From NCBI RefSeq assembly GCF_034424545.1, contig NZ_CP139971.1, positions 1,550,001-1,614,000 on the forward strand: 64,000 nt of DNA, written 5' to 3'. How positions within the stretch are numbered: the stretch's first letter is position 1; each line of letters begins with the position of its first letter. A model generated the notes under the pieces. It ran no database searches and was not told the DNA's origin. It saw nothing but the letters and a program-made list of their open reading frames with translations. Origin of the DNA: Trinickia caryophylli (GTDB taxonomy: Bacteria > Pseudomonadota > Gammaproteobacteria > Burkholderiales > Burkholderiaceae). The position numbers and the translations under genes are program-made. Positions 44,157 to 52,853 of this stretch are shown here, in pieces.

Positions 44157-45722
44157 TCAGTGGTTGATCGATTCGAGCGCGCGGCCTTTCGTCGACGGCC
44201 CGAGCAGGATCATGCAGATGCCGACCGCCATCGACGCACCGATGAACGTGGCAACACCGGGCACGCCGTAGTTGTGCAGAAGGATGCCGATGGCGAGGCC
44301 GGCGAACGCGGCGGCAAGGCGGCTCCACGAATAGACGAAGCCGACGGCGCGGGCGCGTATGCGCGTTGGGAAAAGCTCGGCCTGGTACCCGTGAAAGGCA
44401 TACGACATGACGTTCGCGGCGAGCGTGAAGAGTACGCCGAGTGCGATCAGCACGGCGGGCGCGGACGACTGCGCGAAGAGCGCGATGACGATGCCCATGA
44501 TGAGCAGGCCGCCGCAGATCTGCGTCTTGCGTTCGAGCTTGTCGGCGAAGAGCGTGCCGAGCAGCGGGCCGAACGGGTTGGCAATGGCGATGATGAACGC
44601 GTATTCGAGGCTCGCCGTGACGTGCACGCCGCGATGGATGAGCAGCGTAGGCACCCATGCCGCAAAGCCGTAAAAGCCGATGACCTGCGCCATGTTGAAG
44701 ATCGAGAGGATGATCGTGCGCTTCAAATAGCGTGGGCCGAAGATCTCCGCGAAGGTGCCGCGGCTCTCCGCTTCGGCTGAAACGGGCAGGGGCGCCGGCA
44801 ATGGGACGCCCTTCTCGGCCGCCACGCGGCGCTCGATGTCGGCGACGATGCGCTCGGCTTCGTCGATGCGCCCGTGGCGCGCGAGCCAGCGCGGGCTTTC
44901 CGGCACGTTGCGGCGGATGAACCAGACGGCGGCAGCACCCAGGGTGCCGACGAGAATCACGACGCGCCAGTAGGCGAGGCCGAGCGGCTGCGTATCCTTC
45001 AGCGCGAAGGCCAGAAAGGCCACGATGGGCACGGCGCAAAACGTAATGAACTGATTGACGGCATAGGCCCGGCCGCGCTCGCCGCTTGGAATCAGCTCCG
45101 AGATGTACGAATCGATCGTCACGAGTTCGACGCCGATCCCGATGCCGGCCAGAAAGCGCCAGACGTTGATGGCGAAGCCGGAATCCTGGAAGGCCATGAT
45201 GGCGGTACAGATGACGTACCAGACGAGCGACCAGGTGAAGATGAACCGGCGCCCGAAGCGGTCGGCGATGAAGCCGAGCAGGAACGTGCCCACCCACAGG
45301 CCGGCGAACGTCGAGAAGACGAACGTACCGAAGCCCGCCACGGCGAGCGGCGCGAGCGACGCGAAAAAGCCGAGCGATTCGGGCTTGAAGAGGCCGGCCT
45401 GCACCATGGCCGGAGCGACGTAGCCCGTGAAGAACAGGTCGTAATACTCGAAGATGCCGCCGAGCGAAATGAGGATCACCATCGTCCAGACGGTTCGCGA
45501 CGGTGGCAGCCGGTCGAAGCGTGCTGCGACTTCTGCCGATTTCTGATTGGACATTTGCGCCTCGTTGTTTTGGATTTTGTCGCCGGGTGCCGAGCCGTTC
45601 GGCGCGGTCCGGGAAGAGCCGGCGCCAATGTCGCATGTTGGCGGTTGCTTAACAATGGGTGCGAACACGGACGGTGAACCGTCGAACCGCTCGGCGTCCG
45701 CTCGCGGGTGTGCGTCGGTCAT
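44157..45722 (-). CDS. MFS metabolite/sugar-type transporter
   Basis: This is a twelve-helix major facilitator. Seen are FIADRFGRRFIFTWSL (loop 2-3 motif), RFLAGIGIGVELVTIDSYISE, the post-helix-6 VPESPRWLARHGR, and the second-half motif LFADKLERKT. ELFPTRIRARAVGF is also typical of the sugar/aromatic-acid porters. The ATG at 45722 follows AAGGAG by six bases and gives 521 aa. A second start at 45554 (MSNQKSAEVAAR) with GAGG gives 465 aa, closer to family length. The 56-residue difference is low-complexity. Substrate unknown. Confidence 0.85.
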   Translation of the reverse strand: MTDAHPRADAERFDGSPSVFAPIVKQPPTCDIGAGSSRTAPNGSAPGDKIQNNEAQMSNQKSAEVAARFDRLPPSRTVWTMVILISLGGIFEYYDLFFTGYVAPAMVQAGLFKPESLGFFASLAPLAVAGFGTFVFSTFAGLWVGTFLLGFIADRFGRRFIFTWSLVWYVICTAIMAFQDSGFAINVWRFLAGIGIGVELVTIDSYISELIPSGERGRAYAVNQFITFCAVPIVAFLAFALKDTQPLGLAYWRVVILVGTLGAAAVWFIRRNVPESPRWLARHGRIDEAERIVADIERRVAAEKGVPLPAPLPVSAEAESRGTFAEIFGPRYLKRTIILSIFNMAQVIGFYGFAAWVPTLLIHRGVHVTASLEYAFIIAIANPFGPLLGTLFADKLERKTQICGGLLIMGIVIALFAQSSAPAVLIALGVLFTLAANVMSYAFHGYQAELFPTRIRARAVGFVYSWSRLAAAFAGLAIGILLHNYGVPGVATFIGASMAVGICMILLGPSTKGRALESINH

Positions 45723-45932
45723 GCTTGTCTCCTTGCCGGCGCCTCGCGTGCGCCGGTTTTATCGATCTGTCGTTCACGCGGCTGCCCTGTAATGGACCAT
45801 AGCCGACATCGGGCGCAGACCGCTCTCGGGTTTTGCCCGGCGATGCTGCGGCGTGCGCTGCGAGGCAACGAGGCTGGCCGGGAGCGTGTGCGGCTATCAT
45901 ATCTACCCGATTTCACGACCCGCGGCAGCCCC

Positions 45933-46613
45933 ATGAGCCAACCCCTGCGCGACCTCACCCCCCTCGAAGCCCGTATTCTCGGCGTGCTGGTGGAAAAGCA
46001 GCACACCGTCCCGGATACGTACCCGCTTTCGCTGAACGCCTTGACCGCCGGCTGCAATCAGAAGACGGCGCGCTCGCCCGTGATGAGCGTGACCGAGCCC
46101 GAGGTTCAGACCGCGATCGATGGGCTGAAGCGCCTGAGCCTCGTCATGGAGGCCAGCAGCAGCCGCGTCACGCGCTACGAGCACAATATGAACCGCGTGC
46201 TCGGCATCCCGAGCCAGTCCGCTGCGCTGCTGACCATCCTGCTGCTCAGAGGCCCGCAGACCGCCGCCGAACTACGGCTCAACGCTGCGCGGCTGCACAG
46301 CTTCGCCGACAACTCCTCCGTCGAGGCATTCCTCGACGAACTCGCCGCACGCACGCCGCCGCTGGCCGTGAAGCTGCCTTGCGCGCCCGGCGAGCGCGAA
46401 AGCCGCTGGATGCATCTGATGTGCGGCGAGGTGAGCGTGGACCAGATCGCCCCCGCGTGCGCGGGGGCCGATGAATCGATTGCGCCGGGCGAATTCGAGG
46501 CGCTGAAAGCCGAACAAAAGCGCCTGAGCGGTGAGGTGGCCGAGCTCAGAGCACTGGTCGAGCGCATGGCCGCCGAGCTGGGCATGCCCGTCGATCGGCC
46601 GGCGCAGGATTGA
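45933..46613 (+). CDS. YceH-family protein (DUF480)
   Basis: The 226-aa protein is a YceH/DUF480 member, with two winged-helix-like repeats and a C-terminal coiled coil. Seen are LTPLEARILGVLVEKQHTVPDTYPLSLNAL, CNQKTARSPVM, the second repeat LTILLLRGPQTAAELRLNAARL, and the heptad tail EFEALKAEQKRLSGEVAELRALVERM. The ATG at 45933 (MSQPLRDLTPLE) is the family start. It is cytosolic. The biochemical function is not established. Confidence 0.9.
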   Translation: MSQPLRDLTPLEARILGVLVEKQHTVPDTYPLSLNALTAGCNQKTARSPVMSVTEPEVQTAIDGLKRLSLVMEASSSRVTRYEHNMNRVLGIPSQSAALLTILLLRGPQTAAELRLNAARLHSFADNSSVEAFLDELAARTPPLAVKLPCAPGERESRWMHLMCGEVSVDQIAPACAGADESIAPGEFEALKAEQKRLSGEVAELRALVERMAAELGMPVDRPAQD

Positions 46614-46682
46614 GGGGGCGATGCCGATGGGCGGTCCGGTGGGCGGCGCGGGCATGGCCGCATCGCACGTGGCTGCCACGAT

Positions 46683-47069
46683 CTACAGCTGTGCTTCGAT
46701 CGCGCTTTTGTCGATCACGGACCAAACCTCGGCGATCTTCGCGCCGCGAAATGCGTAGAACACGTTCTCCGTGAACACGATGCGCTTGCCGCCGATGTTC
46801 AATCCGAGAAAGGTGCCCCTGGGCGAGCAATCGAATCGCAGGCGGCTCGCGACGAGCGGCGCATCGATTGCCAGCAGTTCGATGTCGAAGCGCAAATCCG
46901 GTATCTCGCGGACGTCCTGCTCCAGCATCTCGCGGTAGCCTGACAAGCCGATCAGCAGGCCATTGCGGCGGACGTCGGTGTCGACGAACTGACCGAGCGA
47001 CGCCCAATCCCGCCGGTTCAGGCAATCGATGTAATACCGGTAGATCGTGCGCAGGTCCAGTTCGATCAC
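46683..47069 (-). CDS. SnoaL-like/ester cyclase-family protein
   Basis: The 128-aa protein has the NTF2-like SnoaL fold: a helical start (TIYRYYIDCLNRRDWASLGQFV), GLSGYREMLEQDVREIPDLRFDIE, and strand-rich FTENVFYAFRGAKIAEVWSVIDK. The GTG at 47069 is chosen because GGGAG lies six bases before it. An upstream ATG at 47123 would add 18 residues without fold similarity. Such proteins range from polyketide cyclases to binding domains. Substrate unknown. Confidence 0.72.
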   Translation of the reverse strand: MIELDLRTIYRYYIDCLNRRDWASLGQFVDTDVRRNGLLIGLSGYREMLEQDVREIPDLRFDIELLAIDAPLVASRLRFDCSPRGTFLGLNIGGKRIVFTENVFYAFRGAKIAEVWSVIDKSAIEAQL

Positions 47070-47257
47070 GATGGCTCCCTTTTCGTCGGTCTGGTGTGGA
47101 CGGAGCCCGATCGAGCGTGACATCGATGGTCCGGCGCGCTGAGCCGTGCCACGAGACCGATGATAGTCGCACGGCAGGCCCGGGGTACGACGTCGATCGC
47201 ACGCGTTCGGAAAGGCGCCCCGGCAGAGGGCAACGGAGCTTGCGCAGCAAAGGCGGT

Positions 47258-47289
47258 GCATATATGATTCGTATATGTTTCATATATGC
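47258..47289. promoter_or_regulatory. three 11-bp-phased palindromic boxes, probable operator
   Basis: CATATATG at 47259, CGTATATG at 47270 and CATATATG at 47281 repeat at exactly 11-bp steps, one helical turn apart. The outer two are perfect 8-base palindromes. The block also reads as an inverted repeat with 9-base arms GCATATATG/CATATATGC. It ends 10 bases before the ParD-like start, so a bound protein would block ribosome or promoter access. Autoregulation by the ribbon-helix-helix-type product is inferred. Confidence 0.65.
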
Positions 47290-47298
47290 GGAGCCGGC

Positions 47299-47511
47299 AT
47301 GGGCATCGTGAACATCGACGACGATTTGCACGACCAGATACGCAAGGCAAGCGCCGTGTCGTGTCGATCGATCAACGCGCAAGCGGCCTTCTGGATCAAG
47401 GTCGGTATGTTGTGCGAAATGAATCCGACGCAGAGTTTCAACGACATCGTGGCTCGGGAGCTGCGAGCAGCGGGGGTAGCCACACAAGGTCTCAAGGTGG
47501 CCTCCGCATGA
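47299..47511 (+). CDS. ParD-like antitoxin-family protein
   Basis: The 70-aa protein starts MGIVNIDDDLHDQIRKASAV, a ribbon-helix-helix-type strand plus helix. It continues with SINAQAAFWIKVGMLCEMNP, the pattern of the ParD_like family named for resemblance to type II antitoxins. The ATG at 47299 is preferred over an in-frame ATG at 47275 within the operator block. Its stop overlaps the methionine aminopeptidase start (ATGA). A DNA-binding, autoregulatory role is inferred. No ParE-type toxin is adjacent; the aminopeptidase takes that place. Confidence 0.75.
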   Translation: MGIVNIDDDLHDQIRKASAVSCRSINAQAAFWIKVGMLCEMNPTQSFNDIVARELRAAGVATQGLKVASA

Positions 47512-48275
47512 CCAAGCGCCCCGACGAAATCGTATTGATGGCCGAGTCCGGCAAGCTGCTGGCGGACGTGTTCGGCTACCTGGATCGGCTGAACCTGATC
47601 GGCATGTCGACCATGCAGGTCAACGACATGGTCGACAGCTTCATCGTGAACGAGCTCGAGGCGCGCCCGGCAAGCAAAGGGCAGTACGGCTTTGCGTATG
47701 CGCTCAACTCGTCGCGCAACAACGTGGTTTGCCACGGCGTGCCATGCGCTACCGAAATCCTGCGCAGCGGGGATATCGTCAATTTCGACATTACGTTGGA
47801 GAAGAACGGCTATATCGCCGATTCGAGCAAGACCTATCTGGTCGGAGACGTGTCGCCGCCGGCCAGACGCCTCGTGCAAGCCACCTACGACGCGATGTGG
47901 AAAGGCATTCACGCCGTTCGCCCCGGTGCCACGCTGGGCGATGTCGGTTATGCGATCGAGCAGCACGCTCGCAGGTACGGCTATTCGGTCGTCAGGGAAT
48001 ACTGCGGGCACGGCATCGGGCGCGAAATGCACGAGCCACCCGAAGTGCTGCATTGGGGAAGGCCGCAAACGGGCCTGGTTCTGCGGGAAGGCATGGTGTT
48101 TACGATCGAACCGATGATCAATCAGGGGCGGCATGCCGTTCGCACCGAAAACGACGGTTGGACGGTCGTCACGCGCGACGGGCAACTGTCCGCGCAATTC
48201 GAGCACACGGTGGCGGTGACGAGCGACGGGGTGCGGGTGCTGACGCTGCGTGCCGAGGAAACGATGTTGAATTGA
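47508..48275 (+). CDS. type I methionine aminopeptidase coupled to ParD-like gene
   Basis: This 255-aa metallopeptidase removes the initiator methionine. All metal ligands and active-site residues are visible: the His in NVVCHGVPC, the Asp pair in VNFDITLEKNGYIADSSKTYLVG, the His in GHGIGREMHEPPEV, the Glu in TIEPMI and the Glu in QFEHTVAV. It is in an ATGA-overlapping pair with a ParD-like gene, not near rpsB, so it is probably an accessory rather than the housekeeping copy. Accessory copies may process a subset of proteins or act under stress. Confidence 0.92.
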   Translation: MTKRPDEIVLMAESGKLLADVFGYLDRLNLIGMSTMQVNDMVDSFIVNELEARPASKGQYGFAYALNSSRNNVVCHGVPCATEILRSGDIVNFDITLEKNGYIADSSKTYLVGDVSPPARRLVQATYDAMWKGIHAVRPGATLGDVGYAIEQHARRYGYSVVREYCGHGIGREMHEPPEVLHWGRPQTGLVLREGMVFTIEPMINQGRHAVRTENDGWTVVTRDGQLSAQFEHTVAVTSDGVRVLTLRAEETMLN

Positions 48276-48326
48276 CCGCGTGGCGCAGGCGCAAGCTCGC
48301 GCAAGACGCTTTCGATATCGGCTGCG

Positions 48327-49652
48327 TCAGCGCAGACTTTCGCCGGGCATGGCGTTCGATTCCGGTTTTGTCGCCCCAATCGTCGAAGCAGTGTCCTGGG
48401 TTCCCAGCGCCTTCGCGAGCATCGCTCGATCGAGCCCGCCCTCCCACGCGGATATCACGATCGCCGCCACACCATTACCCACGATGTTCGTCAGCGCCCT
48501 GCATTCGGACATGAAGCGATCGATGCCCAGAATCAGCACCATCGCGCTGACGGGAACGGTGGGCACGACGGACAGGCTCGCGGCAAGCGTGATGAAGCCC
48601 GCGCCCGTTACCCCCGTCGATCCCTTCGAGGTCAGCATCGTGACGAGCAACAGCGTGATTTCCTGTGCCGCGGACAAATGCGTATCGGTCGCCTGCGCGA
48701 GAAACAGCACCGCGAGCGTCATATAGATGTTCGTGCCGTCGAGATTAAACGAGTAGCCGGTGGGCACCACGAGCCCCACGACACCGCGCGGGCAGCCAAG
48801 GCGTTCGAGTTTGTCCATCAACTGCGGTAATGCCGCTTCGGACGTTGACGTGCCCAGCACGATCAGCAGTTCGTCGCGGATGTACGCAAGGAACCGCCAG
48901 AGGCTGAACCCACACAGACGCGCGACGACCCCGAGCACGACGGCGACGAACAGAAACGCGGTGAAATAGAACGTGCCGATCAGCTTCAGCATCGGCAGCA
49001 GCGAGACGATCCCATAACGCCCTATCGTGAAGGCCATCGCCCCGAACGCGCCGATCGGTGCAAGGCTCGTGACCATCCGGACGATACGGAAAAACGCTTT
49101 CGACAACGTTTCGACGAGGTGCGTGACGGGCGCGGCGGGCTCGCCCATCAGTGCCAGCGCCGTGCCGAAGAGCATCGCGATCAGCAGCACGGGAAGAATG
49201 TCTCCCTGAACGAGGGCACCGAGGAATGTCTCGGGTATCACGTGCGTCATGAATCCGACTATGCCGTCGCCATGTGCCGCCTTTGCCGCAAAGCCCGAAA
49301 CGGCGCGCGCGTCGAGCGAGGCCGGGTCGACATTGAACCCTTTCCCCGGGGCGAGCACGTGCGCTGCAAGCAGGCCGACCGCCAGCGCGAATGTGGATGC
49401 CGCTTCGAAGTAGAGCAGGGCCTTGCCGCCGACACGGCCGACTTTCTTCATGTCCTGCATTCCGGCGATACCGGTCACGACGGTGCAAAAAATCACCGGC
49501 CCGATGATCATCCGCACGAGTTTGATGAAGAGATCGCCGAGCGGTTTGAATGCCATGGCGGCTTGCGGCGCGAAATGCCCGAGCAGCACGCCGGCGATGA
49601 TCGCTGCCAGCACCTGGACATAGAGAATTTGGTAAAACGGTTTGCGTTTCAT
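48327..49652 (-). CDS. dctA: C4-dicarboxylate transporter DctA
   Basis: This 441-aa sodium/proton-coupled importer takes up succinate, fumarate and malate. Seen are [61 protein letters not shown] and [21 protein letters not shown]. These are the DAACS hairpin and binding motifs, including the DctA-type [16 protein letters not shown] precedes the ATG. It lies after leuD on the same strand, separated by 158 bases that carry a short tandem repeat. The dctBD pair is 47 kb away; no good sigma-54 promoter was seen here. Confidence 0.95.
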   Translation of the reverse strand: MKRKPFYQILYVQVLAAIIAGVLLGHFAPQAAMAFKPLGDLFIKLVRMIIGPVIFCTVVTGIAGMQDMKKVGRVGGKALLYFEAASTFALAVGLLAAHVLAPGKGFNVDPASLDARAVSGFAAKAAHGDGIVGFMTHVIPETFLGALVQGDILPVLLIAMLFGTALALMGEPAAPVTHLVETLSKAFFRIVRMVTSLAPIGAFGAMAFTIGRYGIVSLLPMLKLIGTFYFTAFLFVAVVLGVVARLCGFSLWRFLAYIRDELLIVLGTSTSEAALPQLMDKLERLGCPRGVVGLVVPTGYSFNLDGTNIYMTLAVLFLAQATDTHLSAAQEITLLLVTMLTSKGSTGVTGAGFITLAASLSVVPTVPVSAMVLILGIDRFMSECRALTNIVGNGVAAIVISAWEGGLDRAMLAKALGTQDTASTIGATKPESNAMPGESLR

Positions 49653-49729
49653 GTGTCTCCTCCCTTTTTAGGGCAAAGTGACGCCCTTCCCCTCTTCGAT
49701 CGGGGGGGAATCGGCTCGGTTAATGCAAT

Positions 49730-49771
49730 GAAGCTGCAACGAAGCTGCAACGAGCTGCAACGAGCTGCAAC
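49730..49771. repeat. 10-11-base tandem repeat between leuD and dctA
   Basis: GAAGCTGCAAC occurs twice, then GAGCTGCAAC twice, in perfect succession, followed by GAAGAG. The units differ by one A. Copy number could vary by slippage and change the leuD-dctA spacing. Confidence 0.85.
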
Positions 49772-49810
49772 GAAGAGCGAGGCAGCCGCCGCGGCGCGGC
49801 GGACGAGCGG

Positions 49811-50416
49811 TTACATCACCTGTGCCCAGGGGTGCCGGGCAAAATGCGATCGTTCGAATGATTCGATCGCGGCGAGCGTCAGATCGACGGTATCCATGCC
49901 TTCGATCACCATGCGCTTGTGGCGTGCGCCGATCGGATAGACATACCGCGCGCCCGACGGGGAGCTCACCGTCTGCTGTTCGAGGTCGATCGAGATGGAG
50001 GTGCGCGGATTTTCGATCGCCTCTTGTATCAGCGCATCGACCACATTGCGCTCCAGTTGCACGAGCAGCAGGCGGTTATTCATCGCGTTCGAATAGAAAA
50101 TCTCCGCGAAACTCGGCGCGATCACTGCCTGGAAGCCGTATTGCTGCAAACCCCACACCGCATGTTCGCGGCTCGATCCGCAGCCGAAGTTCGCGCCGCC
50201 GATCAGGATGCGTGCGTTCGCGTACGCGCGTTGATTGAGCACACAATCCGGGCGGGGCATGCCATGCGCGTCGAAGCGAAGGTCGTAGAGCAAACCATCG
50301 GCAAGGCCCGCTTTGTCGATGATGCGCAGGAACTGCTTCGGCATGATCTGATCCGTATCGAGGTTCTCGATCGGCAGCGGCGCCGCGCCGCCTTGAATGG
50401 TGGTGAGCCTGGTCAT
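49811..50416 (-). CDS. leuD: LeuD-like small subunit of an aconitase-family hydratase
   Basis: The 201-aa swivel-domain subunit pairs with the LeuC-like gene to isomerise isopropylmalate or hydrate a related acid. Seen are IENLDTDQIMPKQFLRIIDK, the substrate loop GGANFGCGSSREHAVWGL, IAPSFAEIFYSNAMNNRLL and the C-terminal IGARHKRMVIEGMDTVDLTL. The ATG overlaps the leuC stop (ATGA). No leuB or leuA is adjacent, so this may be a second, catabolic pair such as a maleate or citraconate hydratase. That idea comes from the dctA neighbour. Confidence 0.9.
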   Translation of the reverse strand: MTRLTTIQGGAAPLPIENLDTDQIMPKQFLRIIDKAGLADGLLYDLRFDAHGMPRPDCVLNQRAYANARILIGGANFGCGSSREHAVWGLQQYGFQAVIAPSFAEIFYSNAMNNRLLLVQLERNVVDALIQEAIENPRTSISIDLEQQTVSSPSGARYVYPIGARHKRMVIEGMDTVDLTLAAIESFERSHFARHPWAQVM

Positions 50417-51831
50417 GATGCATGCGCCTCCAGCGTGCGGACATCGGTAATACAGCCGGTTATCGCGGCAGCCGCCGCCATCGCCGGGCTCATCAGATGC
50501 GTGCGGCCGCCGCGTCCCTGACGGCCTTCGAAATTGCGGTTGGTGGTGGACGCGCAGCGTTCTCCGGCGTCGAGGATGTCGTCGTTCATCGCAAGGCACA
50601 TGGAGCAGCCCGGCTCGCGCCATTCGAACCCCGCGTCGATCAGCGTTTGGGCAATGCCTTCCCGTTCGGCCGCCCGACGCACGCTGCCGGAGCCCGGCAC
50701 GACCATCGCGCGCACGCCTGCCGCGACGCGCTTGCCGCGCACGATCGCTGCCACGGTGCGCAAATCCTCGATGCGCCCGTTGGTGCATGAGCCGATGAAC
50801 ACACGGTCGACGGGCGTGCCCGCAATCGGTTGATTGGCGGCGAGCCCCATGTAGTCGAGCGCGCGGCGCAGGGATGCGGCAGCTTCGGGCGTCGTTTGCG
50901 TGGCTTCGCCAGGGATGCGCTGATCGATGGCGACGGCCTGATCGGGACTCGTGCCCCAGGTGACGAACGGGGCGATGCTCCGCGCATCGAAACGGTACTC
51001 GGCGTCGAAGTGCGCATCGGCGTCGGAATGCAGCTCGCGCCAGTCTTCGAGCGCGGCTTGCCAGCCTGCTTCGTCGAGCGACGGCGTGTGGGCGCGCACG
51101 TATTCGAAGGTGGTCGCATCCGGCGCAATCAGTGCGGCGCGGGCACCGGCTTCGACGGTCATGTTGCACAAGGTCATGCGTGCCTCGGCCGAAAGCGATG
51201 CGATCGTCGAGCCGGCGAATTCCACGGCGTACCCGCGCGCGCCTTGCGCGCCGATTTTGCCGATGACCCAGATGACGATGTCCTTCGACGACGTGCCGTA
51301 CGGCAGTGCGCCATCGATCGTAATGCGCATGGTCTGCGCGAGCCGGTACACGAGCGTTTGCGTGGCGAGCACGTGCTCGACTTCCGACGTGCCGATGCCG
51401 AATCCCAATGCGCCGAGTGCTCCATACGTGGTGGTGTGGCTGTCGCCGCACAGCACGACCATGCCGGGACGGATCAGACCGAGTTCGGGCGCGACGATGT
51501 GTTCGATGCCCTGCAGCGGGTCGTCCGCCGCAAAGAGCCGGATGCCGGCTCGTTCGCAATTGCGCGCCAGATTTTGCGCCAGCAGCAGCGACGCCGCATC
51601 GCGAATCACGCGGGGCGACTCCGCATGCGTGGGGATGATGTGGCTGACGACGGCGAGCTGCTGTCGCGGGCGGCGCACCGCGCGGCCGCGCGCTTCGAGT
51701 GCGCTGAACGCCTGCGGACTCGTGTACTCGTTCATCAGGTGAAGGTCGGCGTACAGCAGGACGTTATGTTCGTCGATACTCGAAACGGTGTGCGAATCGA
51801 CGAGCTTTCGGTAAAGCGTTCGGTCGGACAT
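50413..51831 (-). CDS. leuC: LeuC-like large subunit of an aconitase-family hydratase
   Basis: The 472-aa subunit holds the 4Fe-4S cluster. Cluster cysteines are in GSCTNGRIEDL and GCSMCLAMN. Other marks are HLMNEYTSPQAFSAL, VLCGDSHTTTYGALGALGFGIG and the late STTNRNFEGRQGRGGRTHLMSPAMAAAAAI. It starts MSDRTLYRKLVDSHTV at 51831, 15 bases after the dehalogenase-like stop. With leuD it forms one operon. The substrate is isopropylmalate by family, but context (no leuAB) leaves other C4/C5 acids possible. Confidence 0.92.
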   Translation of the reverse strand: MSDRTLYRKLVDSHTVSSIDEHNVLLYADLHLMNEYTSPQAFSALEARGRAVRRPRQQLAVVSHIIPTHAESPRVIRDAASLLLAQNLARNCERAGIRLFAADDPLQGIEHIVAPELGLIRPGMVVLCGDSHTTTYGALGALGFGIGTSEVEHVLATQTLVYRLAQTMRITIDGALPYGTSSKDIVIWVIGKIGAQGARGYAVEFAGSTIASLSAEARMTLCNMTVEAGARAALIAPDATTFEYVRAHTPSLDEAGWQAALEDWRELHSDADAHFDAEYRFDARSIAPFVTWGTSPDQAVAIDQRIPGEATQTTPEAAASLRRALDYMGLAANQPIAGTPVDRVFIGSCTNGRIEDLRTVAAIVRGKRVAAGVRAMVVPGSGSVRRAAEREGIAQTLIDAGFEWREPGCSMCLAMNDDILDAGERCASTTNRNFEGRQGRGGRTHLMSPAMAAAAAITGCITDVRTLEAHAS

Positions 51832-51846
51832 GAGGTGACTCGCAGG

Positions 51847-52725
51847 TTACTCGGAGAGAAAAGGCAGCACGCGTTCGAGCAGTTGCTCCGGCGCTTCTTC
51901 GGGGATGTAGTGGCCACAAGCGAGCGCCTCGCCCCGGACGTTTGGCGCGTAGGCCCGCCATTCGGCGAGTGGATCGAAGCATTGTTCGATGACGCCCTGC
52001 GCGCCCCACAACGCCATGAAAGGACACTCGATCCGCTGCTGTGACGCAAGCGTTGCGCGGTCGTGCTCGAGGTCGATCGTCACGCTTGCACGGTAGTCCT
52101 CGCAGATACCGTGCGCCGTATCGGGATCGGAGAGGCAACGCAGGTACTCCGCGTAGGCCGCCGCCGTGAACGGCGCGAGGCCGGCGCTGCGCGCGCCGAT
52201 GGTCTGCTTCAGATAGAGGTCCGGGTCGGCACGGATCAGCGTCTCCGGGAACGGAGCAGGCCGGACCAGCATGAACCAGTGCCAATAGGCGCGCGCGAAG
52301 TCGAACGAAGTCTGCTCGTACATCGCAAGCGTTGGCGCGACGTCGAGCGTCACGAGGCGCGTCACGACGCGAGGATGATCGAGCGCCATGCGAGCCGCCA
52401 CGCGCCCGCCGCGATCGTGGCCAATTACCGCGAAGGTCTCGTAGCCGAGACCGCGCATCAGTTCAATCTGATCGAGTGCCATGCGGCGCTTCGCGTAGTT
52501 CGCGTGGCCGGCCGTGCCAGGTGGTTTGCCGCTGTCGCCGTAGCCGCGCAAATCGGCGGCGATTACCGTGAAACGTGCCGCTAGCGCCGGCGCGACCTTG
52601 TGCCAGATCGCGTGCGTTTGCGGATGCCCGTGCAAGAGCAATAACGCGGGGCCGCTGCCGCCTTGAATGGCGCGGATGCGTACGCCATCGACGGTCGCGC
52701 AAGCGTCCTTGAAGCCTTCGAACAT
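51847..52725 (-). CDS. haloacetate (fluoroacetate) dehalogenase-like alpha/beta hydrolase
   Basis: The 292-aa hydrolase shows the pattern of fluoroacetate dehalogenases. The oxyanion turn is LLLLHGHPQTHAIWHKV. The nucleophile Asp and halide-handling Arg lie in VIGHDRGGRVAARMALDHP. The halide-pocket His-Trp is in YWHWFMLVRP, and the catalytic His in CGHYIPEEAPEQLLERVL. An Asp nucleophile rather than Ser excludes a simple esterase; soluble epoxide hydrolase is the main alternative. It heads the leuCD operon. Whether haloacetates are natural substrates is inference. Confidence 0.82.
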   Translation of the reverse strand: MFEGFKDACATVDGVRIRAIQGGSGPALLLLHGHPQTHAIWHKVAPALAARFTVIAADLRGYGDSGKPPGTAGHANYAKRRMALDQIELMRGLGYETFAVIGHDRGGRVAARMALDHPRVVTRLVTLDVAPTLAMYEQTSFDFARAYWHWFMLVRPAPFPETLIRADPDLYLKQTIGARSAGLAPFTAAAYAEYLRCLSDPDTAHGICEDYRASVTIDLEHDRATLASQQRIECPFMALWGAQGVIEQCFDPLAEWRAYAPNVRGEALACGHYIPEEAPEQLLERVLPFLSE

Positions 52726-52743
52726 GGTTGTCTCCTCATCTTG

Positions 52744-52756
52744 ATTCGAGTCTAAT
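52744..52756. promoter_or_regulatory. candidate LysR binding box in the divergent promoter
   Basis: ATTCGAGTCTAAT fits the T-N11-A LysR-type box with an ATT/AAT dyad. It lies 19 bases before the dehalogenase start and 98 bases before the divergent LysR gene. The match is short, so chance is possible. Confidence 0.4.
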
Positions 52757-52853
52757 TGATGAGCAGAGCGATTTGGTTTCCTGAAAAGCATTCCGGTCGT
52801 AACTTGCAGGAATGAATCAACGCAAACACCGGCGCAGACGATGGAGCATTGAA

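Noticed and set aside
49671..49686. Possible minus-strand sigma-54 promoter for dctA (GG-N10-GC on the reverse strand)
   Set aside because: The -24 half matches poorly apart from GG, and transcription would start inside the ribosome site only about nine bases before the ATG.
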